From the NCBI GenBank assembly GCA_944391115.1, contig CALXSJ010000001.1:253169-317168 (forward strand): a DNA stretch of 64,000 nucleotides. The letters are read 5' to 3'. The number at the start of each line of letters is the position of its first letter. Position 1 is the first letter of the stretch. Both the position numbers and the translations under genes were made by a program. The stretch is from an uncultured Victivallales bacterium. Lineage in GTDB: Bacteria > Verrucomicrobiota > Lentisphaeria > Victivallales > UBA1829. Below, in pieces: positions 8,434 to 16,878 of the stretch. The notes under the pieces are model-generated. The model had not been told where the DNA came from. It saw only the letters and a list, made by a program, of their open reading frames with translations, and searched no databases.

Positions 8434-8697
8434 TTATTTGAGTTTTTTCGGCGGAAGCGTCTGCCGGAGCAGATCCAGCATCAGGCCGGTGTCGACCTTC
8501 GTATAGACGCGGTCGTCGATCACGACGATCGGTCCGTCTGCGCAGCGTCCCTGGCAGAGCGAGCCGGAGAGATCCACGTCAACCTCGTCCTTGTAACCGT
8601 TTTCCTCCAGATATTTTTCCGCGGTCTCGACATTTTTCGTGTTCCCGCGCGAAAAACACGAGCTTCCGATGCAAATCACAATTCTCGGTTTCGCCAT
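8434..8697 (-). CDS. [2Fe-2S] ferredoxin, thioredoxin-like, first gene of hydrogenase operon
   Basis: The 87-residue protein has Cys pairs CIGSSC (near residue 9) and LCQGRC (near residue 55), followed by DGPIVVIDDRVYTKV, the pattern of the thioredoxin-like 2Fe-2S family. It probably carries electrons to or from the sensory hydrogenase encoded downstream. I chose the ATG at 8697 because the family begins there; an upstream in-frame ATG at 8784 would run back through the adhE terminator. It differs clearly from the second ferredoxin at 5147-5419, so the operon has two distinct electron carriers. Confidence 0.82.
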   Translation of the reverse strand: MAKPRIVICIGSSCFSRGNTKNVETAEKYLEENGYKDEVDVDLSGSLCQGRCADGPIVVIDDRVYTKVDTGLMLDLLRQTLPPKKLK

Positions 8698-8719
8698 AAA
8701 ATCCTGTTTTCTCCTATCC

Positions 8720-8769
8720 GCAAAAAGCAAAAAAGCATTGCAGCATCTTTTTTCATAAGATACTGCAAT
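8720..8769 (-). terminator. Rho-independent terminator of adhE
   Basis: ATTGCAG-C-ATCTT (8737-8749) pairs with AAGAT-A-CTGCAAT (8757-8769), a 12-pair stem with one mismatch. On the minus strand it is followed by GC, six T, GC and five T. It lies between the adhE stop at 8799 and the ferredoxin start at 8697, so it separates the adhE transcript from the hydrogenase operon. Confidence 0.8.
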
Positions 8770-8784
8770 ACTTTCAAGTTTCAA
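8757..8784 (-). promoter_or_regulatory. Possible promoter of the hydrogenase operon
   Basis: On the minus strand TTGAAA (8784-8779) and TATCTT (8762-8757) are 16 bases apart. The -10 lies inside the stem of the adhE terminator. This is the best candidate in the short gap, but the match is only moderate. Confidence 0.3.
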
Positions 8785-8798
8785 ACTCGGATCAGAGT

Positions 8799-11438
8799 TT
8801 ATTTCCCATAATATGCGTCAAGATACATCTGCTTGATCTCGGTAATCAGCGGATAACGGGGGTTCGCCGTGGTGCACTGGTCGTCGAACGCCTTTTCGCT
8901 GAGGGTGTCGATCACGGCGAGGAAGTCCTTTTCCGGCACGCCGGCTTCCTTGATGGATTTCGGAATGCCGACTTTCGCCTTCAGATCCTCGATCGCGGCG
9001 ATCAGTTTTTCGACCTTTTCGTCCGCCGTGGTTCCGCCGAGCTTGAGGTAGTCGGCGATCTGCGCGTATCTTTCCTTCGCATGCGGATGGTCATACTGCG
9101 GGAAGGTTCCCTGCTTGACCGGTTTCTCCGTCGCGTTGTAGCGGATCACGTAGCTGATGAGCAGCGCGTTCGCCAGTCCGTGCGGCACATGGAATTCGCC
9201 GCCGAGCTTGTGCGCCATGGAGTGGCAGACTCCAAGGAAGGCGTTTGCGAACGCCATGCCGGCCATTGCGGAGGCGTGATGCATCTGCTCTCTTGCGCGG
9301 AGATCGCGCGGGCCGTTGGAGTAGGCGATCGGCAGATACTTGAAGACAAGTCGCGCGGCCTCCAGCGCGATGCCGTCGGTGAATTCCGTTGCAAGCACCG
9401 AGACGCGGGCCTCCAGCGCATGGACCAGTGCGTCGATGCCGGAATACGCCGTGAGGCGCGGCGGCATGCCCATGACGAGGCGCGTGTCGATGACCGCCAT
9501 GCTCGGCGTCAGTTCATAGTCCGCCAGCGGATACTTGTTGCCGGTGGTTTCGTCGGTGATTACGGCGAACGGCGTCACTTCCGAGCCGGTTCCGGAGGTG
9601 GTCGGGATGCAGACGAGTTCCGCCTTGGAGCCGAGTTTCGGGAATTTGAAGATGCGTTTGCGGATGTCCATGAAACGCATGGCCATGTCCTCAAACTTGA
9701 TTTCGGGGTGTTCGTACATCAGCCACATGATCTTCGCCGCGTCCATCGGGGAACCGCCGCCGATCGCGATGATGAGATCGGGCTTGAAGGTGTTCATGCG
9801 GTCCACGCCCTTTCTGGCGGTTCCGAGCGTCGGATCGGGCAGGACTTCCGCGAAGATGTCCGCCTGAATGCCCAGCTCCTCCAGGTATTCCAGGGGTTCC
9901 TTGAGGACGCCGCTGTTGAAGAGGAAACCATCGGTCACGATGAACGCGCGCTTCTTGCCCTCGAGTTCCGTGAAGGCTTCCTTCATGCAGCCGTATTTGA
10001 AGAAGATTTTCGGGGGCACTCTGAACCAAAGCATGTTTTCTCTCCGCTGTGCAATAGATTTGATGTTGAGCAGGTGTTTCGGGCCGACGTTTCCGCTGAC
10101 GGAGTTTTCGCCCCAGGAGCCGCAGCCGAGCGTCAGGGAGGGCTCGAGCTTGAAGTTGAAAATGTCGCCGATCGCGCCCTGGCTGGAGGGCATGTTGATC
10201 AGGGTGCGGCAGCTCTTCATCAGATGTCCGAACTTCTGAATGCGCTCAATATTGGTTTTCTTGGTGTAAAGCACGCTGGTGTGGCCGAGTCCGCCGAAGT
10301 TCAGAAGCGCGCGCGCATTCTCAAGCGCGGAATCGAAATCCTTCGCCTTGTAGAGCGCCAGCACAGGGGAGAGCTTTTCGCGGGAGAACGGATAGTCCGG
10401 TCCGACGCCTTCGGTTTCGGCGATCAGCACCTTGGTGCGTTCAGGCACCTTGACGCCGGCCATCGCGGCGATTTTGCTGGCAGGCTGTCCGACGATTGCG
10501 GCATTGAGTCTGCCGTTGACGAAGATTGTCGCGCCGACTTTCGCGCTTTCTTCCGGCTTGAGAATGTAGGCACCGCGCTTGACGAATTCGGCCTTGACCT
10601 CCTCGTAGACCTCCTCGACCACGGTGACGGACTGCTCCGAAGCGCAGATCATGCCGTTGTCGAACGTCTTGCTCTGGAGCACCGAGCTGACGGCCAGCTC
10701 GATGTTGCAGGTTTCGTCCATGATGACGGGCGTGTTTCCCGGTCCGACGCCCAGCGCCGGAATTCCGCTTGAATAGGCCGCCTTCACCATGCCGGGACCG
10801 CCGGTGGCGAGAATCACGTTGACGTCGGGATGGCTCATCAGGCGCTGGCTCAGCGCCACGGTCGGCTCTTCGATCCAGCCGATGATGCCCTCCGGAGCGC
10901 CCGCCTTGACCGCCGCGTCCAGCACGAGCTTCGCCGCAGCGATCGTGCACTTCTTGGCGCGCGGATGCGGGCTGAAGATGATGCCGTTCCGGGTTTTGAG
11001 CGCGATCAGGGATTTGAAGATCGCCGTCGAGGTCGGGTTGGTGGTCGGGATGATGCCGGCGATCAGTCCGAGCGGTTCGGCCACGGTGTCCACGCCGAGC
11101 GCCTGGTCGTGTTCCAGAATGCCGCAGGTTTTCATGTCGCGGTACTTATGATAGATGTACTCGGAGGCGAAATGGTTCTTGATGACCTTGTCTTCGACCA
11201 CGCCCATGCCGGTCTCTTCCACCGCCATCTTGGCAAGTTCGATTCTGGCGTTGTTGGCCGCCAGGGCGCCGGCGCGGAAAATCGCGTCAACCTGCTCCTG
11301 CGTGAATTCGGCAAATTTGCGCTGGGCTTCCTTCACGGTCTCGATGGTCTTGTCGAGCTCAGCAAGCTGCAATGCTTCGAGTTCTTCCTTTGTCGGGGCC
11401 GGTTTTTCCGCTTTTACTGCTGCCTGGACTTTTTTCAT
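8799..11438 (-). CDS. adhE: Bifunctional acetaldehyde-CoA/alcohol dehydrogenase
   Basis: The 879-residue protein has the standard AdhE layout and length. Residues about 20-450 form the acylating aldehyde dehydrogenase, with the catalytic Cys at about residue 265 in GMICASEQS. Residues about 470-879 form the iron-dependent alcohol dehydrogenase, with the NAD site GGGSPMDAAK and the metal-binding His segment HSMAHKLGGEFHVPHG. It reduces acetyl-CoA to ethanol using two NADH, the main way for a fermenting anaerobe to regenerate NAD. It stands alone between its own terminator and an AT-rich upstream region holding two Rex-like operators, so control by the NADH/NAD ratio is likely. GGGAG about nine bases upstream fixes the start. 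Confidence 0.97.
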   Translation of the reverse strand: MKKVQAAVKAEKPAPTKEELEALQLAELDKTIETVKEAQRKFAEFTQEQVDAIFRAGALAANNARIELAKMAVEETGMGVVEDKVIKNHFASEYIYHKYRDMKTCGILEHDQALGVDTVAEPLGLIAGIIPTTNPTSTAIFKSLIALKTRNGIIFSPHPRAKKCTIAAAKLVLDAAVKAGAPEGIIGWIEEPTVALSQRLMSHPDVNVILATGGPGMVKAAYSSGIPALGVGPGNTPVIMDETCNIELAVSSVLQSKTFDNGMICASEQSVTVVEEVYEEVKAEFVKRGAYILKPEESAKVGATIFVNGRLNAAIVGQPASKIAAMAGVKVPERTKVLIAETEGVGPDYPFSREKLSPVLALYKAKDFDSALENARALLNFGGLGHTSVLYTKKTNIERIQKFGHLMKSCRTLINMPSSQGAIGDIFNFKLEPSLTLGCGSWGENSVSGNVGPKHLLNIKSIAQRRENMLWFRVPPKIFFKYGCMKEAFTELEGKKRAFIVTDGFLFNSGVLKEPLEYLEELGIQADIFAEVLPDPTLGTARKGVDRMNTFKPDLIIAIGGGSPMDAAKIMWLMYEHPEIKFEDMAMRFMDIRKRIFKFPKLGSKAELVCIPTTSGTGSEVTPFAVITDETTGNKYPLADYELTPSMAVIDTRLVMGMPPRLTAYSGIDALVHALEARVSVLATEFTDGIALEAARLVFKYLPIAYSNGPRDLRAREQMHHASAMAGMAFANAFLGVCHSMAHKLGGEFHVPHGLANALLISYVIRYNATEKPVKQGTFPQYDHPHAKERYAQIADYLKLGGTTADEKVEKLIAAIEDLKAKVGIPKSIKEAGVPEKDFLAVIDTLSEKAFDDQCTTANPRYPLITEIKQMYLDAYYGK

Positions 11439-11525
11439 AAGTAAGCACTCCCTTCCATTTTTGAACCCTGTCTTCTCCGGACCTTCCGGAAAGGAAAGAG
11501 CTGTTTTTCTTTTTTTGTTCCATTT

Positions 11526-11553
11526 AAAATACAGCGATTCAAAAAATTTTCAA
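11526..11553 (-). promoter_or_regulatory. Putative adhE promoter
   Basis: On the minus strand TTGAAA (11553-11548) and TATTTT (11531-11526) are 16 bases apart, about 90 bases before the adhE start. The whole region is very AT-rich, so other pairings are possible. The Rex-like sites lie just upstream. Confidence 0.4.
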
Positions 11554-11560
11554 GAAACAA

Positions 11561-11578
11561 TTGTGATTTTTTTAACAA
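11561..11578. promoter_or_regulatory. Rex-like operator, adhE-proximal
   Basis: TTGTGATTTTTTTAACAA matches the Rex consensus TTGTTAANNNNTTAACAA at all but two of the 14 fixed positions. Rex represses adhE and other NADH-consuming genes in many anaerobes when NADH is low. Confidence 0.6.
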
Positions 11579-11602
11579 AAAAATATTATTTAATATTATT
11601 AT

Positions 11603-11620
11603 TTGTGAAATATTGAACAA
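11603..11620. promoter_or_regulatory. Rex-like operator, adhE-distal
   Basis: TTGTGAAATATTGAACAA fits TTGTTAANNNNTTAACAA with two deviations (positions 5 and 13). Its centre is 42 bases from that of the first site, close to four helical turns, so two dimers could bind on the same face. Confidence 0.6.
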
Positions 11621-11654
11621 TATGCACAAAACAGAGCCTTGAATGGCCAAATTC

Positions 11655-11707
11655 CGGATGAAAGAAAGGGAAGCGCTCCCGGGGAATTTTTTCCGGGGAG
11701 CGCTTCC
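11655..11707 (-). terminator. Terminator of the DUF4838 gene
   Basis: GGAAGCGCTCCC (from 11669) pairs with GGGAGCGCTTCC (to 11707), and the inner bases extend the stem around a T-rich loop. On the minus strand it is followed by CTTTCTTTC. It lies about 40 bases past the stop at 11750. Confidence 0.7.
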
Positions 11708-11749
11708 GAAGCCTGCTCATCCCGCTTCCGGCGGGCGCGGCGGGCGGTT

Positions 11750-14584
11750 TCAGCGTCTGATCTTCCTGTTGTACTCCAGTGCGTTGTTGAAACGCGTAAT
11801 CAGTTCCGCGGGATTCCGCATGGCGGCATTGATGAGAACCATGCCTTTTCCGCAGGGGCGGGCGAGGATGTAAGGCTGTTCATTTCCCGCGCTGTCCTTC
11901 TGGCGCGCGAGAACTTCCCATTTTTCCGGTGCGGCGGGCAGCAGCACCAGCGGCGGCGTGTATCCGAGCATTTTGCGGAGATTGTCCGGATAGTCCGCAA
12001 AAGAGGTGGGGGCGATGTAGGTCGTTCTGCGGAGCTTGTCGCATCCGCTCGACCAGCCGACTTTGAAAGACGGGTCCTTGAAGTATTTCTCATACTCGCA
12101 CGGGCCGTACTGATGGCAGATCAGAGTCGCGCCGTTCCTGACGCGTTCCAGGATCTGTTTTTCAAAGAACGCCGGATCCAGGCGGTTCTCATGCGTGGAC
12201 CACACGATCAGGCGGCTTTCCGAGGTGTCCGCGTCCGGGTGTTCCCTGTGCCGGACAATCCGGTAGTTCCATCCGTTTTTGTACAGCGGTTCCAGATAGG
12301 ATTCCATCGCCTCGCCGTCCTTGACGAACCACGTCAGGCGCCGGTCCGGAAACGGCTGATTGCTGAAATAGAGCAGTGCGCCGCTTCCGAGATCGTGATA
12401 TGCGGGGAGGGGATAGCCGCTGGACTGCGGTTTTGTGTTGCGGTCCAGCACCAGACGCCAGAAGGAACCCGTTTCCGGAACACGTCCGAGCGAGGCGAAA
12501 GGCAGTGTCACCTTTGCGCTCCAGCTTCTGCCGTCCGGGGCGATGCGGGTCTCCAGCCCCCATTCGGGATTCCAGTTCTTGTCCATGCCGCGGGCATCGT
12601 AAAAGCCGCCTGCCGGATTGAAGGCGAAATGACGGTAGCTTTCGCCGTCGCAGGTGTCGAGAAAGATTTCAATATTCTCTTCCATGAAAACATCATGGTC
12701 TCTTCCCGGGAATCCGCGCCGGAGCGTCTTTTCCTCCGCCGGACAGTCGAAGAGGAGGTGCAGGGCATCCCCGGTGTGATAGATCCGCGCCCTTGTCCGG
12801 CGTTTTTCCCCTTTTGCCGTCTGAAAGGGCAGTGTCAGGGCGTCGTCAAAGCTTTTTCCCATCGGCACCGCGCAGCTGACCGCTTTCCCTGCGGCGAAAT
12901 CATAAGCCTTCTTCCAGCTTTCAAAGTGTGCGCGGTCAATCGCGATTTCCGTTTCGATCCTTTTGCGCGCGCGGCCGTTCCGCATGGAGGCGAGCGCCTT
13001 TTGCGCGGCATTGAATCTGGCCTGCGCCAGCCGGATCAGGGCGGGACTCAGGAAGAAGCGCGCACTTCCCGCGGAATCGTTGTGGAAATAGGTCAGATGA
13101 ACCGGCATCTTTTCCCATGCGTCCGCCATGGCCCTGAAGTACTCCAGCATCGGCTGCGCCGCGGGGCCGTAGACGGTCCGGCAGAAATCCGCCAGCAGTT
13201 CGTCCGGACTGGCGTCGGGATTCCAGAGCATCTGGGAGTAGATGTAATAATTGATCCGCTGTTTCTGCTGAAAAAGATCCTTGCGCGCCTTGACGGAGGG
13301 ATTCTCAATCCACGCCTCGGTCATGATGTGGCGGATATTGTGCTTTGCAAAATATTTCGCCTCGTCGGCAAGCACGTTCCAGAACGGGACAAAGGCGGCG
13401 CTTTTTCCCGTGTAAATGTCGAATTCATAACCGTAGATGCCCATGCCGGCGCGCGTCTGCCATTTCCGCAGGGCCTCCAGCGAGCGTGCATTCAGTCTGC
13501 AGCCGGGATTGCCGAAGCGGTGCACATAGCAGCGGTCATACTGACAGTACTCCACATACTCCAGGAAAGGGACCGCCTTTTCCGGGGCCGGACGATATTC
13601 CTGATATGCGATGCCGGCGAATTTCAGGCCGGGAAGCTTTTTTTTCACTCCGTCGACCAGAATCCGGTAGAGATCGAACCAGCGGCCGGATTTGTCCGGA
13701 TTCGCCGTGCATGCGGGACACGAGCAGCGCAGCGTGGAATCCGCCGGATAGGCGTTCATGATGTCGAGGCGGTTTTCCTTTGCAATTGCGGCGAGTTTCT
13801 CGATCATGAGTCTCTGGAATTCCGGATTGCTCCAGCAGCCTCCTTCTCCGTGGAGAATGCGCTTTCCGCCATACAGCGCAAATATTTCCGGCTTGCTCTG
13901 AAAAAGTTTCGGATCCGGGAAGACCCAGTGATTGCGCTGCAGAACGATCGAGCCTGTTTTTTCCTGCAGAGAGGGAGTGCGCGCCGCTGCATTGTTGAAG
14001 TTGCGGACGAGAAAAAGCTCATGTTCCTCCAGTCTTCCCAGGCCGCACGGATTCAGCTCGCGCAGCGCCAGCGCCGGTTTGTGATGAAGCGCGAGATTTT
14101 CCGGCAAGGCGTAAACACTGCGCTGCGACATGAATTCACCGCTCTCCCCGCCCCACAGCCAGCGGACGCCCAGCTCCTTCTGGAGAAAATGATAGACCGC
14201 AAAAAGCGCGGCACGCGGATTGTTGCCGGCGAGATAAAGATTGCCGCCGCGTCGCCGGACGGCGATCACCTCTCCGAGGTCTTTCCGTCCGGATAATTTG
14301 AGTTCTCCGGCAATTTTTCCGATCGCCGGAGCCTCCATCGAACCGATCACCAGGGCTCCGGATTCCGGCGGGACGTCGCTCCGGAGAATCGGAAGACGCG
14401 CTCCGGAGATTTTCCATACCGCGCGCTGGAGTTCTTCGGCCGCATACTGTTCCGTCTTTCCCCCATTTGCCGGGATGATGATTTTCCAGCTGCTTTTCCC
14501 GTTTTCAAAGAGCGGTTTTTCTTCTGCGGAGACGCCGAGTGCGGAAAAAATGCAGACGAGAAATAGAAACATTCGTTTTTTCAT
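11750..14584 (-). CDS. Secreted DUF4838 protein with CBM9-like and ThuA-like C-terminal domains
   Basis: The 944-residue protein starts with a clear signal peptide (MKKRMFLFLVCIFSALGVSA). Residues about 30-150 resemble the alpha-glucuronidase N-terminal fold (EQYAAEELQRAVWKISG, YHFLQKELGVRWLW). Residues about 180-560 are the DUF4838 body, a presumed TIM-barrel glycoside hydrolase-like domain, with YPADSTLRCSCPAC. Residues about 578-715 match CBM9-like domains (VFMEENIEIFLDT, WSAKVTLPFASLG). The last 190 residues resemble ThuA/amidotransferase-like domains and are similar to the separate protein at 16879-17592 (RPCGKGMVLINAA against APCGKGMIVCAAA). It probably acts on a complex glycan outside the cytoplasm. 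It is divergent from the GntR regulator at 15042. Confidence 0.82.
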   Translation of the reverse strand: MKKRMFLFLVCIFSALGVSAEEKPLFENGKSSWKIIIPANGGKTEQYAAEELQRAVWKISGARLPILRSDVPPESGALVIGSMEAPAIGKIAGELKLSGRKDLGEVIAVRRRGGNLYLAGNNPRAALFAVYHFLQKELGVRWLWGGESGEFMSQRSVYALPENLALHHKPALALRELNPCGLGRLEEHELFLVRNFNNAAARTPSLQEKTGSIVLQRNHWVFPDPKLFQSKPEIFALYGGKRILHGEGGCWSNPEFQRLMIEKLAAIAKENRLDIMNAYPADSTLRCSCPACTANPDKSGRWFDLYRILVDGVKKKLPGLKFAGIAYQEYRPAPEKAVPFLEYVEYCQYDRCYVHRFGNPGCRLNARSLEALRKWQTRAGMGIYGYEFDIYTGKSAAFVPFWNVLADEAKYFAKHNIRHIMTEAWIENPSVKARKDLFQQKQRINYYIYSQMLWNPDASPDELLADFCRTVYGPAAQPMLEYFRAMADAWEKMPVHLTYFHNDSAGSARFFLSPALIRLAQARFNAAQKALASMRNGRARKRIETEIAIDRAHFESWKKAYDFAAGKAVSCAVPMGKSFDDALTLPFQTAKGEKRRTRARIYHTGDALHLLFDCPAEEKTLRRGFPGRDHDVFMEENIEIFLDTCDGESYRHFAFNPAGGFYDARGMDKNWNPEWGLETRIAPDGRSWSAKVTLPFASLGRVPETGSFWRLVLDRNTKPQSSGYPLPAYHDLGSGALLYFSNQPFPDRRLTWFVKDGEAMESYLEPLYKNGWNYRIVRHREHPDADTSESRLIVWSTHENRLDPAFFEKQILERVRNGATLICHQYGPCEYEKYFKDPSFKVGWSSGCDKLRRTTYIAPTSFADYPDNLRKMLGYTPPLVLLPAAPEKWEVLARQKDSAGNEQPYILARPCGKGMVLINAAMRNPAELITRFNNALEYNRKIRR

Positions 14585-14627
14585 GCGTGAAGATTCCTCC
14601 GTGTATTTGAATCGCTTTTGAATATTT

Positions 14628-14647
14628 TGCTTTTATAATAAAAAGCA
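14628..14647. promoter_or_regulatory. Palindrome in the DUF4838 leader, candidate operator
   Basis: TGCTTTTATAATAAAAAGCA has perfect 7-base arms around a 6-base centre. It lies just downstream of the minus-strand promoter at 14661-14688, where a repressor could block transcription. Confidence 0.45.
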
Positions 14648-14660
14648 GATTGTATTTTCT

Positions 14661-14688
14661 ATTATATGCGGTTCACGGGAAAAAACAA
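14661..14688 (-). promoter_or_regulatory. Putative promoter of the DUF4838 gene
   Basis: On the minus strand TTGTTT (14688-14683) and TATAAT (14666-14661) are 16 bases apart, the same hexamers and spacing as the divergent regulator promoter at 14956-14983. Bases 14689-14955 between the two promoters are AT-rich and I see nothing else in them. Confidence 0.55.
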
Positions 14689-14955
14689 TACCCTTTTCCT
14701 GTTTTTTTTTATTTTTTTGCGGCAGTGTGCTCTGACGGGAAAATTTTTCTTTTTTCCAGATTTATCTGCCGTCCGGGAATTCTTTTATCTGCATTTCCGG
14801 AATCTTTGAGGTGTGCGCAGGAAGAAGGCAGATCCTGAAGGATGCGGATTGTTTACGCTACTCCGGCAATCAGAAGGCGCCGGACTTCAAAAGCGCTGAG
14901 GACCGCATTGTTTTTTTCTGTGTGGAAAAAAGTGGATTTTTTTCTCTTTCCCCTC

Positions 14956-14983
14956 TTGTTTTTTGGGGGATTTCCGCTATAAT
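14956..14983 (+). promoter_or_regulatory. Putative promoter of the GntR regulator
   Basis: TTGTTT (14956-14961) and TATAAT (14978-14983) are 16 bases apart. Transcription would begin near 14990, which rules out the in-frame ATG at 14982 and supports the ATG at 15042. Confidence 0.6.
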
Positions 14984-14988
14984 GATAA

Positions 14989-14998
14989 CAGATATCTG
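14989..14998. promoter_or_regulatory. Palindrome at the regulator transcription start
   Basis: CAGATATCTG is a perfect 10-base palindrome at the predicted start site. It could be an autoregulatory operator, but it is short. Confidence 0.3.
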
Positions 14999-15041
14999 CG
15001 TTCTATTTCAGAAGCAGGAAAAGGAAGGACAGTGGCCGTTC

Positions 15042-16070
15042 ATGGCAAAAGTGCTGAAATATGATCAGGTGAAACTGAAAATCCTGAGTGCGATCGCGGA
15101 GGATGCTCTTCAGGTCGGGGACAGGCTTCCCAGCGAGCGGGACATGATGCGGCGATTTTCCATCAGCCAGACCTCCTTCCGGCATGCCATCGCGGAACTG
15201 GAATGGGAGGGACTCCTGGAACGCCGTCCGCGGAGCGGCAGCTTTCTGCGCGTGCCGCTTCAGAACTTTCAGCACAGGGAACATGTCCTGATGCTGGAAC
15301 TTCTCCAGAAGGATAAGCCATTTGATCCTTCCGGGTGTCACCTCTTTCCCTATCAGTGGAAATTCGAGCAGCAGGGATTCGGCTTCCGCACGAAAGCGGC
15401 ATACATTCCCGGCGCGGACGTCGTGGAGGCCGCCCAGAGCGCGGCGGCGCTGCTGGTGACGGAAAATCTCACAGCCGGCTGGATCCGTTTCCTGAAGATG
15501 TTCCGGCCGAAACCCCTTCTGGTGATCGGCGATTATCCGTGCAACCGGGATTTCCCCGCGATCAAAATCGATCACAGGGAAATGGCCCGGGCAATGGTCC
15601 GGGAATTCGCCGCCGCAGGCTGCCGCAGGATCGGGTTCATCAACGCGATCCGGAGTTATCTGCCCTCCCGGAAAATGCACGAGGGGTATGTGGCGGCGCT
15701 CCGGGAGTGCGGACTGGAATACCGCCCGGAATGGGAACTGACGCCGGAACGCGACCGGGAACGCGACATGGTGGCGGATTTTATGGAACGCCATGGCGCC
15801 GGGCTCGATGCCGTGATGGCGGAACGCTACATCTATTATGCGATTCTCGCTTCAAAATGGAACGGAGCCTGTCCCGGCACTCCCTCGCTCGGTTTCATTG
15901 ATGTTTCCCCCGAGCGGATCCGCGACTACAGTTTCGTCCGCGGGTCCCGGATTGCGACCTATGCGGAAACCATTACGGATACGGTTGTCCGGAAGCTCAC
16001 CGCATTGATCCGTTCCGACGGGAAAGACACTTCGGATGTCATTATCCGGCCGCTGATTCAAACAGTATAA
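15042..16070 (+). CDS. GntR-type transcriptional regulator with LacI-like sensor domain
   Basis: The 342-residue protein has an N-terminal winged helix of the GntR family (residues about 5-75: [20 protein letters not shown], then [14 protein letters not shown]). Residues about 110-342 look like the periplasmic-binding-protein fold of LacI/GalR regulators ([46 protein letters not shown]). This pairing is that of the AraR type, in which a sugar binding to the sensor releases DNA. It is divergent from the DUF4838 gene and followed after 13 bases by a prepilin-like gene, so it probably controls this small locus. The start at 15042 lies downstream of the predicted transcription start. Confidence 0.83.
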   Translation: MAKVLKYDQVKLKILSAIAEDALQVGDRLPSERDMMRRFSISQTSFRHAIAELEWEGLLERRPRSGSFLRVPLQNFQHREHVLMLELLQKDKPFDPSGCHLFPYQWKFEQQGFGFRTKAAYIPGADVVEAAQSAAALLVTENLTAGWIRFLKMFRPKPLLVIGDYPCNRDFPAIKIDHREMARAMVREFAAAGCRRIGFINAIRSYLPSRKMHEGYVAALRECGLEYRPEWELTPERDRERDMVADFMERHGAGLDAVMAERYIYYAILASKWNGACPGTPSLGFIDVSPERIRDYSFVRGSRIATYAETITDTVVRKLTALIRSDGKDTSDVIIRPLIQTV

Positions 16071-16083
16071 GAAGGGGGAGAAA

Positions 16084-16776
16084 ATGCGCGTCCGCTGCGG
16101 AGAATATTTCACACTGATCGAGCTTCTTGTCGTAATATCCATTCTTGCGCTTCTGATTGCGATGCTTCTTCCGTCGCTCCATCGTGCCCGGGAGACAGCC
16201 CGCAGAATCCAGTGCACCGGCAATCTCCGGCAGGTCGGTTCCGCGCTTCTTCTGTATGCGGGAGACTACCGGGAAAATCTCCCCCTGAATTCCCATTGGC
16301 GCCTGATTCAGGAGATCTACGGAGATTACCGGTATCACATGACTTCCCAGGCCCGTTTGAACCATTACCTCAATCAGCGTGAAAAGACCGCATACAGTAC
16401 GAAGACAAAAGTCTTTTTCTGTCCGAAAACCGTTCAGGCGGAGGCGGGGACGAGCGCATGGAACGACATCAGCTACGGCATCTTCTTCCTCTGGATCGGG
16501 GGAAAGCTGGCAATTCCGGAGAACGAGATCCCGCCGAAAGGGATGCAGCTGAAGGGCTTTCCCTTTCCCTCCCGGACGCTTTCGCTGGGAGACTGCCGCA
16601 ACGCCGCCAGCACCAACGAGTTTCAGGGACATATGGAACTGCGCAAGAATGCGTATACGCTCCGGCATGGAACCTGGACGCCGCTGGCGTTTATGGACGG
16701 GCATGTGGAATCCCGCAACACGCTTCAGCTGAAAGCGACTCTGGATTCCGACATCCTTTACAAATACAATGACTGA
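16084..16776 (+). CDS. Prepilin-like protein with H-x9-DG signature
   Basis: The 230-residue protein begins with a type IV pilin/pseudopilin N terminus, [17 protein letters not shown], followed by [19 protein letters not shown]. The H-x9-DG signature is [16 protein letters not shown] near the C terminus. The residue before the cleavage Phe is Tyr, where classical prepilin peptidase substrates have Gly. Four Cys residues are seen in the mature part. Such proteins are very numerous in Lentisphaerota and Planctomycetota and are thought to be exported and anchored by the N-terminal helix; their individual roles are not known. The gene follows the GntR regulator in the same operon. Confidence 0.87.
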   Translation: MRVRCGEYFTLIELLVVISILALLIAMLLPSLHRARETARRIQCTGNLRQVGSALLLYAGDYRENLPLNSHWRLIQEIYGDYRYHMTSQARLNHYLNQREKTAYSTKTKVFFCPKTVQAEAGTSAWNDISYGIFFLWIGGKLAIPENEIPPKGMQLKGFPFPSRTLSLGDCRNAASTNEFQGHMELRKNAYTLRHGTWTPLAFMDGHVESRNTLQLKATLDSDILYKYND

Positions 16777-16878
16777 GTCTGTCCCTCCGCTCCACGGAAA
16801 GAAGGCTTTCCCGTATGCGGTTCCTCATATGGGATTGAACATAAAACAAAGTTTGCAATTTTCAACAGAAAGGTTTGC

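Noticed and set aside
6621-8441. 606-codon plus-strand frame
   Set aside because: Antisense shadow of the sensory hydrogenase gene.
11639-14296. Long open frame of 885 codons on the plus strand
   Set aside because: It is antisense to the DUF4838 gene, which has a signal peptide, known domains and a terminator. The plus frame has no recognisable motif and is a by-product of GC-rich codon use.
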